This document shows, piece after piece, positions 36,930 to 45,737 of a stretch of 64,000 nucleotides of DNA. The DNA lies in the NCBI GenBank assembly GCA_017437065.1, contig JAFSBX010000141.1:124001-188000 (forward strand), read 5' to 3'. The position numbers and the translations under genes are program-made. Origin of the DNA: Lachnospiraceae bacterium. GTDB taxonomy: Bacteria; Bacillota; Clostridia; Lachnospirales; Lachnospiraceae. The notes under the pieces were generated by a model, which was not told the origin of the DNA, did not search any database, and was given only the letters and a program-made list of their open reading frames with translations. Within the stretch, counting starts at the first letter, position 1, and the number at the start of each line of letters is the position of its first letter.

Positions 36930-38729
36930 ATGCACAGCAATGAAAAAAAGAAAAAAACCGGTTTTGCGAGATTGTTGGAATTGTCAGGAAGGAAAAAAAG
37001 AAAGTTAATAGCAGCATGTATGCTTGCCGTTCTGTCTTCCGCAGCAAGGATGGTTCCTTTTTTTACAATCTATGGGATTGTAGCAATGTTGATATCTGCT
37101 CATCTTGATGTAAGAAGTGTGCCACAAGACCGTATAATGTTCTTGGCGGCAGTGACTTTAGTGGCGGTCCTTATTTATGGAGTTTGTGCCTACTTGTCGT
37201 CTGCACTGGTACACACCGCTGCCTATGATATTATTTTTGAATTACGCATAAAGCTGATGGAGAAGCTTGCGAAAATTCCGTCCGGCTTTTTTTCAGGTAC
37301 AACACAGGGAGCGATTAAGAAGATTGTTTCCGACGATACAGAGCAGATAGAGGTTTTTGTTGCACATCACATTTGTGATATAGCGGCAGCAGTTGCTATG
37401 CCGGTGTTTACATTATTGTATCTGTTTATTATGGACTGGAGATTGGCATTGGTTACTCTGGTGCCGATTGTCATTTCACTATGCCTGTTAGGTGTTTGCC
37501 TTGCAAAACCGGATAAGGCGGCATTGCAGGTGGAAATGCATGATGCGCAGGAAGCGATGCATGGAACGATTGTTGAGTATATTCATGGGATGTCGGTGAT
37601 TAAAGTATTTAACCGTACCTTGCAGGCGTTTGAAAGATATGAAAGGGACTTAAACGGATTTGTAAATGCAGTGACGAAGACGGCTAAGGCGAATAAAAAG
37701 CCCATGGGAGCTTACTATGCGTTTTTCGGAGCACAGCTGATGTTTCTGGTTCCTGCAAGTCTGTTAATAATCCCGACTGCGAAAAGCTACATAGATTTTC
37801 TTCCGGTTGTCTTTTTGTTCTTTCTTGTGGGAGGCGGATTGAAGGAGCCGTTAGAAGACATGATGACTATGGTAATCAGCACAGGCAGCATTACAGAAGG
37901 TATTAAGCGCATTGATCATATTTTATATCAGGAAGAAATTGGAGAAGAAGGGCAGGGAAATCCTAGGGAATATGATGTGACCTTTGAGAATGTGACATTT
38001 TCTTATACGGAAGGGACAAATGCAGTGGAAAATGTAAGCTTTCATTTGCCGCAAGGCACCATTACCGGACTTGTAGGACCTTCCGGTGGAGGGAAATCTA
38101 CAATAGCCCAGTTACTATTACGGTTTTATGAAACAAAGGCGGGAAGCATACGGATTGGAGGAGTGGACATAAAAGAAATTCCGCCTTCCAGACTGACGGG
38201 GATTGTATCCTATGTATTTCAGGACAGCTTTTTGTTTCACGATACGGTAGAAAATAACATTCGAATGGGAGATAAGAAAAGCAGCAAAGAAAAGGTAATT
38301 CAGGCTGCGAAAAATGCCGGTATACATGATGTCATTATGGCACTTCCCAAAGGGTACGATACCGTGATCGGAGAAAAAAATGCCTATCTGTCAGGTGGAG
38401 AGAAACAGAGAATTGCCATAGCCCGTGTGTTTTTGAAGGATACACCGATTGTAATTTTAGATGAAGCAACAGCTTATGCAGATGCAGAAAATGAAGCTAA
38501 GATTCAGGCGGCATTTGCGGGACTGGCTAAAAATAAAACCGTGTTGATTATTGCCCATCGTTTAAAAACTGTGGAAAAAGCGAACCGGATATTGGTTATG
38601 AATAAAGGTGAGTTGGTTGGGGCAGATACACACGAAAAACTTCTTACAGAGTGTGCTATGTATAAGGATATGGTGTCTGCTAATGAAAGACGTGATAAGT
38701 GGACAATCAAAACAGGAGGTGTGGCATGA
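36930..38729 (+). CDS. ABC transporter, fused membrane/ATPase (YbtP/IrtA-like)
   Basis: A 599-residue half-transporter with six membrane helices (about 30-310) and a C-terminal ATPase: Walker A GPSGGGKST, Q-loop FQDSFLF, signature LSGGEKQR, Walker B IVILDEATA and H-loop IAHR. Proteins of this type work as heterodimers in siderophore or metallophore uptake (YbtPQ, IrtAB), although they have an exporter fold. GGAGG precedes the ATG. The last codon overlaps the next gene (ATGA). The upstream operators for a metal-type regulator and a TetR repressor support a regulated metal-uptake role; the cargo is unknown. Confidence 0.9.
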   Translation: MHSNEKKKKTGFARLLELSGRKKRKLIAACMLAVLSSAARMVPFFTIYGIVAMLISAHLDVRSVPQDRIMFLAAVTLVAVLIYGVCAYLSSALVHTAAYDIIFELRIKLMEKLAKIPSGFFSGTTQGAIKKIVSDDTEQIEVFVAHHICDIAAAVAMPVFTLLYLFIMDWRLALVTLVPIVISLCLLGVCLAKPDKAALQVEMHDAQEAMHGTIVEYIHGMSVIKVFNRTLQAFERYERDLNGFVNAVTKTAKANKKPMGAYYAFFGAQLMFLVPASLLIIPTAKSYIDFLPVVFLFFLVGGGLKEPLEDMMTMVISTGSITEGIKRIDHILYQEEIGEEGQGNPREYDVTFENVTFSYTEGTNAVENVSFHLPQGTITGLVGPSGGGKSTIAQLLLRFYETKAGSIRIGGVDIKEIPPSRLTGIVSYVFQDSFLFHDTVENNIRMGDKKSSKEKVIQAAKNAGIHDVIMALPKGYDTVIGEKNAYLSGGEKQRIAIARVFLKDTPIVILDEATAYADAENEAKIQAAFAGLAKNKTVLIIAHRLKTVEKANRILVMNKGELVGADTHEKLLTECAMYKDMVSANERRDKWTIKTGGVA

Positions 38730-40468
38730 AAAAGTGGTTTCATACGATGACATTAGGGCAACCGGGTAAATATGTAAAATTATTACTGTGGGTTTTGTTT
38801 GACAGCTTTGTAGCATCGATACCTTCTGCCGTAATGCTTATGGCAATGTATCTGTTCTTAATGCCTGTAGTGATGCCGGGCACGCCGTTACAGACAAAGC
38901 AATTGTGGATTTTATGCGGAGTGCTTTTGGTACAGTTTATCGGTTATAATTTTGTTCGCCAAAAGAGCTATATGGATTTTTGTACAGGCTTTGTGGAAAC
39001 AACCAAAACTTCAAGAATTGAAATGGGAGAGCATTTAAGAAAGCTTTCTATGGGATTCTTTGGAAATAGAGATGCTGGAGAATTATCTACGGTAATTCTA
39101 AGAGATTATTCGGATATTGAGATACTGGCACAGCAGTTTCTGCCGCAGGTAGCAACCGTGTTGATTCGGTTTTTACTTGCACTTATCGTTTTAACGGCTT
39201 TTGACTGGAGAATGATGATTGCAGTGTTTATCGTGATTCCGCTTGCAATTCCGTTTGCATTTCTTAGCTATCACAGGATGAAAAAGGAAAGCAAAGATTT
39301 GCAGCAGGCACAGCAGGATGTGTCCGCAGGTATTTTAGAATACGTTGGCGGCATACAGACCTTGAAGGCGTTTCATATGGCAGGCAATCATTTTGCAACC
39401 TTAAAGGATTCTCTAAATCGTCAGCGTAAGGCGGCCATTGGAATGGAAACAGGAGCAGCAGCACCGGTTAGTATGCTTGGACGATGTCTGTTGAATTGCG
39501 GTATTGCACTGGTTATGTATATGGGAGCCCGGTTTTTAATGGAAGGCAGTTTAGAGCCATTTTACTACATTGCTTTTCTGGTGCTTACACTGACAATTTA
39601 TAATCCGGTTTTGATGTTGTTTACATTTATTGCAGATTTTGCACGAACCAATCGTAGTAGAAAACGAATTGAGGGATTATTTGAAGAAACACCACTTCCG
39701 GAACCGGAGAAGAGCCTTGTGCCGGAAAATATGAATATTTCGTTTGAACATGTAAGTTTTTCTTATGGAGAGAAGGAAGTTCTGCATGATATATCTTTAC
39801 AGTTTCCTGAAAAGAGTGTAACAGCATTAGTAGGTCATTCTGGTTCAGGAAAATCAACAATTACACGTCTGATTGCAAGATTTTGGGATGCACAAAGCGG
39901 CAACGTTTGTCTGGGCGGTGTATCGCTTAAAAATATGAAAACTGATGATTTGCTGAGATATGTCAGTATGGTTTTCCAGGATGTATATTTGTTTAATGAT
40001 ACCATAGAAGGAAATATAAGGATGGGAAAGCCGGATGCAACCTGTGAGGAAATTGTGGAAGCAGCTAAAAAGGCAGCCTGTCATGATTTTATTATGGCAT
40101 TGCCGGATGGGTATAATACCGTAGTAGGCGAGGGCGGATCCACATTATCCAGTGGTGAAAAGCAGCGCATATCCATCGCAAGAGCACTTTTAAAGGATGC
40201 ACCGATTGTACTGTTGGATGAAGCAACGGCTTCGTTAGATCCTGAAAATGAAGTGCTGATTCAGCAGGCTGTTTCGGCATTGGTAAATGAAAAAACGGTT
40301 ATCGTGATTGCACACAGGCTTCAGTCCATTTGCAATGCTGACCAGATTATTGTACTGGAGGACGGACGAGTCAGAGAGTGTGGGAATCATGAATCGCTCA
40401 TAGAATTAAACGGTGTATATAAGAAATTGTGGGAGGAGCAGAATAAGGCAGGTAGCTGGCAGATTTAG
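38726..40468 (+). CDS. ABC transporter, fused membrane/ATPase (YbtQ/IrtB-like)
   Basis: A 580-residue second half-transporter. Six helices are followed by an ATPase with Walker A GHSGSGKST, FQDVYLF, signature LSSGEKQR, Walker B IVLLDEATASLDPEN and IAHR. LSSGE replaces the usual LSGGE in the signature, a common variation. AGGAGGTGTGGC precedes the ATG at 38726, which overlaps the stop of the partner gene by 4 bp, so the two subunits should be made in equal amounts. It ends with the common GSW tail. Confidence 0.92.
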   Translation: MKKWFHTMTLGQPGKYVKLLLWVLFDSFVASIPSAVMLMAMYLFLMPVVMPGTPLQTKQLWILCGVLLVQFIGYNFVRQKSYMDFCTGFVETTKTSRIEMGEHLRKLSMGFFGNRDAGELSTVILRDYSDIEILAQQFLPQVATVLIRFLLALIVLTAFDWRMMIAVFIVIPLAIPFAFLSYHRMKKESKDLQQAQQDVSAGILEYVGGIQTLKAFHMAGNHFATLKDSLNRQRKAAIGMETGAAAPVSMLGRCLLNCGIALVMYMGARFLMEGSLEPFYYIAFLVLTLTIYNPVLMLFTFIADFARTNRSRKRIEGLFEETPLPEPEKSLVPENMNISFEHVSFSYGEKEVLHDISLQFPEKSVTALVGHSGSGKSTITRLIARFWDAQSGNVCLGGVSLKNMKTDDLLRYVSMVFQDVYLFNDTIEGNIRMGKPDATCEEIVEAAKKAACHDFIMALPDGYNTVVGEGGSTLSSGEKQRISIARALLKDAPIVLLDEATASLDPENEVLIQQAVSALVNEKTVIVIAHRLQSICNADQIIVLEDGRVRECGNHESLIELNGVYKKLWEEQNKAGSWQI

Positions 40469-40637
40469 GTCTGCTGCTCATTGCTACAAAGGGCAGCAGG
40501 GGATTCTCAGGCGGGTGTTTCGGATAATAAGAAAAGTTATCCATTTTTCTCTTTTTCTATGTACAAGATATTGCGAAATAGATTATACTAAAAATGAATT
40601 CTGAGATTGGGTACAAGAAAAAAAGGCAGGGTGACTT

Positions 40638-42332
40638 ATGGCAAGAAATGTAGCAATAGGAATACAAAGTTTTGAAGATTTAATAAAAAATAATTATTTC
40701 TATATTGATAAAACAGATTTTATAAAAGAATGGTGGGATAGCGGAGACAGTGTTACCCTGATTACCCGTCCCAGACGTTTTGGAAAAACCTTAAACATGA
40801 GTATGATAGAGCAGTTTTTCTCTGTAAATTATGCAGACAGGGGAGAGTTATTTGAAGGACTTTCTATATGGCAGGATGAAAAGTATCGTCAGATACAAGG
40901 CACATATCCGGTAATCAGTTTGTCTTTTGCAGGTATCAAAGAGATAAATTTTACAGCTGCCAGAGAAAAAATCTGTCAGTTATTAACGAATTTATACTTG
41001 GAATATTCTTTTTTAAGAGAAAGTGATGCTTTAGCGGATGCAGACAAGAAGTTTTTTGATAGAATATTAGCCACAGAAATACGAGATAGTGATGCGACAT
41101 TTGCTATTCATCAGCTTTCAAAGTTTTTATATCAATATTATGGAAAACGAGCAATCATTCTTCTTGATGAATATGACACACCAATGCAGGAAGCATATAT
41201 AAATGAATTTTGGGATGAGCTTGTGGCATTTACGCGAAGTATGTTCAATTCTGCATTCAAGACGAATCCTTATCTGGAACGTGGTTTAATGACCGGTATT
41301 ACCAGAGTAAGCAAGGAATCCATTTTTTCGGACTTAAATAATTTAGAGGTGGTGACGACTACTTCGGATAAGTATGCGACAGCTTTTGGATTTACAGAGG
41401 ATGAGGTATTTGCAGCACTTGATGAGTGTGGTCTGAGTAAAGAAAAAGATGGTGTAAAGGCATGGTACGATGGATTTGTATTTGGAAAATATAGAGATAT
41501 TTATAATCCGTGGTCAGTGTTGAATTTTATTGATAAAAAAGAATATGGAACCTATTGGGCAAATACAAGTGGTAATCGGTTGGTAGGAAAACTGATCCGG
41601 GAAGGTGGCGCAGGTACAAAAGAGATATTTGAACAACTGCTGAAAGGTGAAGTGATACAATGTCCGATTGATGAGCAGATTGTTTATAATCAGTTAGATT
41701 ATAATGAAGATGCTATATGGAGTCTTTTGCTTGCAAGCGGATATTTGAAGGTGTTAAGACGTGATAGGTTGGAGTTGCTTGGTGAAGAAGAGGCAATGTA
41801 TGATTTGGTACTTACCAATCATGAAGTGAAGCGAATGTTTTATACTATGGTGCGTGGATGGTTTTCAACCGTGAAAAAAGTGTATAACGATTTTGTCACA
41901 GCAATGCTTCGTGAGAATATCAAAGAAATGAACATCTACATGAATCGTGTAACCCTTGAAACCTTCAGCTATTTTGATACAGGAAAAAGAGCCTCAGGAA
42001 TAGAGCCGGAGCGCTTTTATCACGGCTTTGTCCTTGGACTTGTGGCAGATTTATCAAAAGATTATGTAATTACTTCAAATCGGGAAAGCGGATACGGCAG
42101 ATATGATGTCATGCTCGAGCCAAAGGATAAAGCGAATAAAGCCTTTATATTAGAGTTTAAAATACATGAGCCGGAGGAAGAGGATTCCTTAAGAGCTACC
42201 GTAGATGCAGCATTAAAGCAGATAGAGGAAAAGCAATATGAGGCATCGCTTATTGCAAGAGGCTTTGATGAGGATAGGATTTGCAAATATGGATTTGCTT
42301 TTGAAGGGAAAAAGGTACTGATAGGAATGTAG
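40638..42332 (+). CDS. AAA-ATPase-like / PD-(D/E)XK nuclease family protein (DUF1703), copy 2
   Basis: A 564-residue paralogue of the protein at 21873. It has RPRRFGKTLNMS, the Walker B strand IILLDEYDTPMQEAY, NLEVVTTTSDKYATAFGF and the C-terminal RYDVMLEP with ILEFKIHE. It is the most divergent of the three copies: YGRYDV and ILEFKI replace FGRYDV and IIEFKV. The start has AGGCAGGGTG upstream. It sits between the two YbtPQ-like transporter pairs, is transcribed alone and has no clear link to them. The function is not established. Confidence 0.92.
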   Translation: MARNVAIGIQSFEDLIKNNYFYIDKTDFIKEWWDSGDSVTLITRPRRFGKTLNMSMIEQFFSVNYADRGELFEGLSIWQDEKYRQIQGTYPVISLSFAGIKEINFTAAREKICQLLTNLYLEYSFLRESDALADADKKFFDRILATEIRDSDATFAIHQLSKFLYQYYGKRAIILLDEYDTPMQEAYINEFWDELVAFTRSMFNSAFKTNPYLERGLMTGITRVSKESIFSDLNNLEVVTTTSDKYATAFGFTEDEVFAALDECGLSKEKDGVKAWYDGFVFGKYRDIYNPWSVLNFIDKKEYGTYWANTSGNRLVGKLIREGGAGTKEIFEQLLKGEVIQCPIDEQIVYNQLDYNEDAIWSLLLASGYLKVLRRDRLELLGEEEAMYDLVLTNHEVKRMFYTMVRGWFSTVKKVYNDFVTAMLRENIKEMNIYMNRVTLETFSYFDTGKRASGIEPERFYHGFVLGLVADLSKDYVITSNRESGYGRYDVMLEPKDKANKAFILEFKIHEPEEEDSLRATVDAALKQIEEKQYEASLIARGFDEDRICKYGFAFEGKKVLIGM

Positions 42333-42367
42333 GAGAATATAAATTCAAAAATTGGAGAAATAAGTTA

Positions 42368-42391
42368 AGCGGAGGACAATTCCCCTCCGCT
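42368..42391. terminator. Convergent terminator
   Basis: AGCGGAGG (42368-42375) pairs with CCTCCGCT (42384-42391), between copy 2 and the minus-strand araC fragment. Confidence 0.7.
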
Positions 42392-42396
42392 TTCGT

Positions 42397-42770
42397 TTAC
42401 TTTTTTGTATTCTTTCTAAATTCCATAGGCAATACCCCGGCACCGTTTCTAAAATCACCTGCAAATCGCCCCGCATTGCTATATCCAACTGTTTTTGCAA
42501 TTTGCTCAATACTAAAATCACTGGAAGCCAAAAGGCTTTTTGCGTGTTCTATTCGCCGTTGCTTAATGTACTCCGTAATAGTACATCCGTAAATTTGCTT
42601 GAAACAGGACTTCAATTTTGTAGCTCCCATACATGCAATGTAGGAAAGCTGTTCCAAGGATATTTCTGAGCTGAAATGGTCGTTGATATAGAAAGCAGCC
42701 TTTGCTATAAGCTCTTTATCCTGACTTGAGATTACTTTTGCTTTCTGTAGCGTATATTGTTGATTATATG
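42397..42770 (-). pseudogene. AraC-family regulator, C-terminal half only
   Basis: The minus strand encodes about 120 codons of an AraC-type DNA-binding domain: SSQDKELIAKAAFYINDHFS, then LEQLSYIACMGATKLKSCFK, then KTVGYSNAGRFAGDFRNGAG. Both helix-turn-helix units are present. An ATG-started piece of 86 codons exists within it, but reading continues upstream without a start until about 42770. The N-terminal cupin domain is missing, so this is a broken gene. It is one of three damaged araC genes near the metal transporters. Confidence 0.75.
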
Positions 42771-42883
42771 TAACAATTAGTGAAATTTATTCTTTGACAG
42801 CAGAAAATGCAAAGGATTTCTGCGAATTTTTTGGATTTGCGGAAGCATTGAAACATTTGAACAGATTGCATAATTGTCAATAA
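42771..42883 (+). other. Short open tail of an unidentified plus-strand gene
   Basis: From about 42772 the plus strand reads VTISEIYSLTAENAKDFCEF, then GFAEALKHLNRLHNCQ and a stop at 42881-42883. It seems to be a leftover C-terminus; no family was recognised. The promoter of copy 3 overlaps its end. Confidence 0.25.
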
Positions 42884-42894
42884 ATATGTATACT
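42866..42894 (+). promoter_or_regulatory. Promoter of copy 3
   Basis: TTGCAT (42866-42871), 17-bp spacer, TATACT (42889-42894), 61 bp before the start codon. Confidence 0.6.
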
Positions 42895-42954
42895 GTAGGT
42901 AGTAAAAACAATAGTAGCATGATAAGTGGCAGCGGATATTATGGAGGAAACGTA

Positions 42955-44664
42955 ATGGCAAAAACAGTAGGAATCGGCATACAGGATTTTGAAGAGTTGA
43001 TAAAAGGAGAGCTTTTTTATATTGATAAGACTTCTTTTATTAAAGAATGGTGGGAGAGTGGAGACAGTGTAACATTAATTGCCCGTCCGCGCCGTTTTGG
43101 TAAAACTCTAAATATGAGTATGTTGAACCGTTTCTTTTCCAATGAATATGAAGGACAAGGGGATATATTTGAAGGGTTGTCGATTTGGGAAGAAGAAAAA
43201 TACAGAGAATTACAGGGAACCTATCCGGTAATTAATCTGTCATTTGCTGCCGTAAAAGAGAAGACCTATACTGCTACGAAGGAAAGAATTTATCAGTTAC
43301 TGGTAAATCTTTACAGTAAATATGATTTCCTGCGAGACAGTGATTTGCTGACAGATAGAGACCGGACATACTTTGATCGGATAACGGTGGATATGAAGGA
43401 AGTAGATGCAACGCTTGCAATCTATCAGTTGTCTGACTATCTTAGCCGTTATTATGGGAAAAAAGTGATTATTCTTCTTGATGAATATGATACCCCGATG
43501 CAGGAAGCTTATGTGAATGGCTTTTGGGATGAGCTTGTTGCATTTATGCGAAGCATGTTCAATTCGACATTCAAAACGAATCCTTGGCTGGCTCGCGGAA
43601 TCATGACGGGAATTACAAGGGTTAGTAAAGAATCCATTTTTTCAGATTTAAACAATTTAGAAGTGGTAACAACGACTTCTGATAAATATGTAACGGCATT
43701 TGGATTCACAGAGATAGAGGTTTTTGATGCTTTAGAACAATGTGGTCTGAGTGAGGAAAAGGAGAAGGTAAAATATTGGTATGACGGATTCATTTTTGGA
43801 AAATATAAGGATATTTATAATCCGTGGTCAATTCTGAATTTTTTGGTAAAGAAAGATTATACTGCTTACTGGGCAAATACCAGCTCTAACAGTCTGGTGG
43901 GCAAGCTGTTAAGAGAAGGCAACCGTGATATAAAAAAATCCTTCGAGCTGTTGATAAAAGGCGAGCATTTGCGATGTCCGATTGACGAACAGATTGTATA
44001 TAATCAGTTGGACAATAATGAGGCGGCTATATGGAGTTTATTGCTGGCAAGCGGATATTTGAAGGTAATTGATTATGATCAGCTGGAGAAGTTAGAGCCG
44101 GGGGTAAAAGCGTGTTATGAGGTGACATTAACCAATAATGAAGTCAGGCTGATGTTTGAAAACATGGTGAGCAGCTGGTTTAAATTGGTGGCACCGGAAT
44201 ATAATGATTTTATAACTGCAATGCTTACGCAGGACGTTGATGCAATGAATGAGTATATGAATCTGATAAGCTGTGAGATATTCAGCAGCTTTGACACCGG
44301 CAGGAGAATATCACAAAAAGCACAGCCGGAGCGGTTCTATCATGGATTCGTATTAGGGTTAATGGTAGATTTGCAGGCGGATTATATGATTACATCGAAT
44401 CGGGAAAGCGGTTTTGGCAGATATGATGTGATGCTCGAGCCGAAGAATCCGTCAGAGCATCCGGCAGTGATTATCGAATTTAAGGTATTGAATGAAAGAA
44501 AAGAAAAAACGTTGGAAGATACTGTTGCGGCAGCACTGAATCAGATAGAAGAAAAACGCTATGATACAGCGTTGCTTGCGAAAGGAATTCCGGCAGACAA
44601 AATATACAAATACGGGTTTGCATTTGAAGGGAAAAATGTATTAATTGATGACATGAAGCATTGA
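42955..44664 (+). CDS. AAA-ATPase-like / PD-(D/E)XK nuclease family protein (DUF1703), copy 3
   Basis: A 569-residue paralogue, much closer to copy 1 (21873) than to copy 2: the C-terminal region including AQPERFYHGF, DLQ-x-x-YMITSNRESGFGRYDV and ADKIYKYGFAFEGKNVLID is nearly identical. The P-loop RPRRFGKTLNMSM, Walker B VIILLDEYDTP and the nuclease-like VIIEFKV are intact. ATGGAGGAAAC precedes the ATG at 42955; the longer frame to 42874 covers the promoter and is rejected. A recent duplication of copy 1 and 3 is likely. Confidence 0.92.
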   Translation: MAKTVGIGIQDFEELIKGELFYIDKTSFIKEWWESGDSVTLIARPRRFGKTLNMSMLNRFFSNEYEGQGDIFEGLSIWEEEKYRELQGTYPVINLSFAAVKEKTYTATKERIYQLLVNLYSKYDFLRDSDLLTDRDRTYFDRITVDMKEVDATLAIYQLSDYLSRYYGKKVIILLDEYDTPMQEAYVNGFWDELVAFMRSMFNSTFKTNPWLARGIMTGITRVSKESIFSDLNNLEVVTTTSDKYVTAFGFTEIEVFDALEQCGLSEEKEKVKYWYDGFIFGKYKDIYNPWSILNFLVKKDYTAYWANTSSNSLVGKLLREGNRDIKKSFELLIKGEHLRCPIDEQIVYNQLDNNEAAIWSLLLASGYLKVIDYDQLEKLEPGVKACYEVTLTNNEVRLMFENMVSSWFKLVAPEYNDFITAMLTQDVDAMNEYMNLISCEIFSSFDTGRRISQKAQPERFYHGFVLGLMVDLQADYMITSNRESGFGRYDVMLEPKNPSEHPAVIIEFKVLNERKEKTLEDTVAAALNQIEEKRYDTALLAKGIPADKIYKYGFAFEGKNVLIDDMKH

Positions 44665-44731
44665 TAATTTAAACTATTTGGAACAATAATGTCCAAATGG
44701 AGTAGAATTTCAAAAAAATATATGCTATTTT

Positions 44732-44763
44732 AAATTTGCGTCAAGGGGCGCAAATTTTTTTGT
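44732..44763 (+). terminator. Terminator after copy 3
   Basis: AAATTTGCG (44732-44740) pairs with CGCAAATTT (44749-44757), followed by more T. Confidence 0.8.
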
Positions 44764-44769
44764 ACACAA

Positions 44770-44785
44770 GTTAGTTCAAACTAAC
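44770..44785 (+). promoter_or_regulatory. GTTAG-N6-CTAAC operator before broken araC
   Basis: GTTAGTTCAAACTAAC, 33 bp before the start of the broken regulator gene and just after the terminator. Confidence 0.7.
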
Positions 44786-44817
44786 AGACAAAACTTGACC
44801 GGAAAAAGGGAGACTAT

Positions 44818-45680
44818 ATGAGTGAAATTGTGAAAGGCGTAGATTGCGGTGACAACGTTAAAGAAATCGTCAGTGACGGCAACTGCAAGGTTTTTAAAAT
44901 GGAAAATGAAACCGGCGAAGGAATTATGACCGCATATGAGGTATTTCCGGGAGCGATTCTGATGTACAACGATTTTCATATGGCATACTGCGAATCAAAG
45001 TTTCAGGCAAATAATGTAGACATCTTATGCATTGACCATTGCAGGGAAGGAAGCATGGAATATCCATCGGTTTTTATCTGCCACAGGCAGAGGAACAGTT
45101 GAAAAAAGAGTTTAGGGATTTTTCCGTTTCACTTTATTCGTTACAGGAGAAATTTTGTGAGCAGTCTCCATATGTTATACGGGCAAGAACTGAGATAGAG
45201 CATATTTTTTCAGAGTTGTACAGAGTGCCGGCAAAGATAAAAAAGGATTATTTTCGAATTAAAATATTTGAACTGCTGTTATATCTGGATGCCTTGGAAT
45301 TCAATGAGCAAAAAGTAGAGAAGCCATATTTTTATAAAACACAGATTGAGAAAATGAAAGCGATGCAAAGTCTGATGACAGCAGATTTGACAAAGCATTA
45401 TACCATTGAAGAATTGGCAACTCGCTTTGAAATTTCACAGACTGCATTGAAAAAATGTTTTAAAACAGTTTTCGGAAGCCCGATAAACAGCTATATGCAA
45501 AGCTATCGTATGAACAGAGCTGCTACGATGCTGCTTACGGAAAGAGAAAAAAGCGTGGCAGAAATTGCAGGAGTAGTCGGCTATGACAGTCCAAGTAAAT
45601 TTTCAGCAGTATTTAAAAAAATTATGGGAGTAACACCCCTTGATTATAGAAAAAAACAAAAAAATGAGGAGCAAGGTTGA
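44818..45680 (+). pseudogene. AraC-family regulator with internal out-of-frame deletion
   Basis: The first 80 or so codons form the start of the cupin domain (MSEIVKGVDCGDNVKEIV, ILMYNDFHMAYCESK, LCIDHCREG). At about 45053 the frame changes, and the second frame (to 45680) continues ISIGFYLPQAEEQLKKEFRD through the two HTH units (YTIEELATRFEISQTALKKC, VAEIAGVVGYDSPSKFSAVF). The missing part, about 60-80 residues, is the strand region that normally joins them. The gene is thus broken in a single step. It is a YbtA-type regulator for the adjacent ABC genes by position. Confidence 0.8.
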
Positions 45681-45737
45681 AAAAATTTTAATCTTCTTGC
45701 ATTGCGTGCCTGTAAAAGCAGGCGGAAGGGAGCGAAA

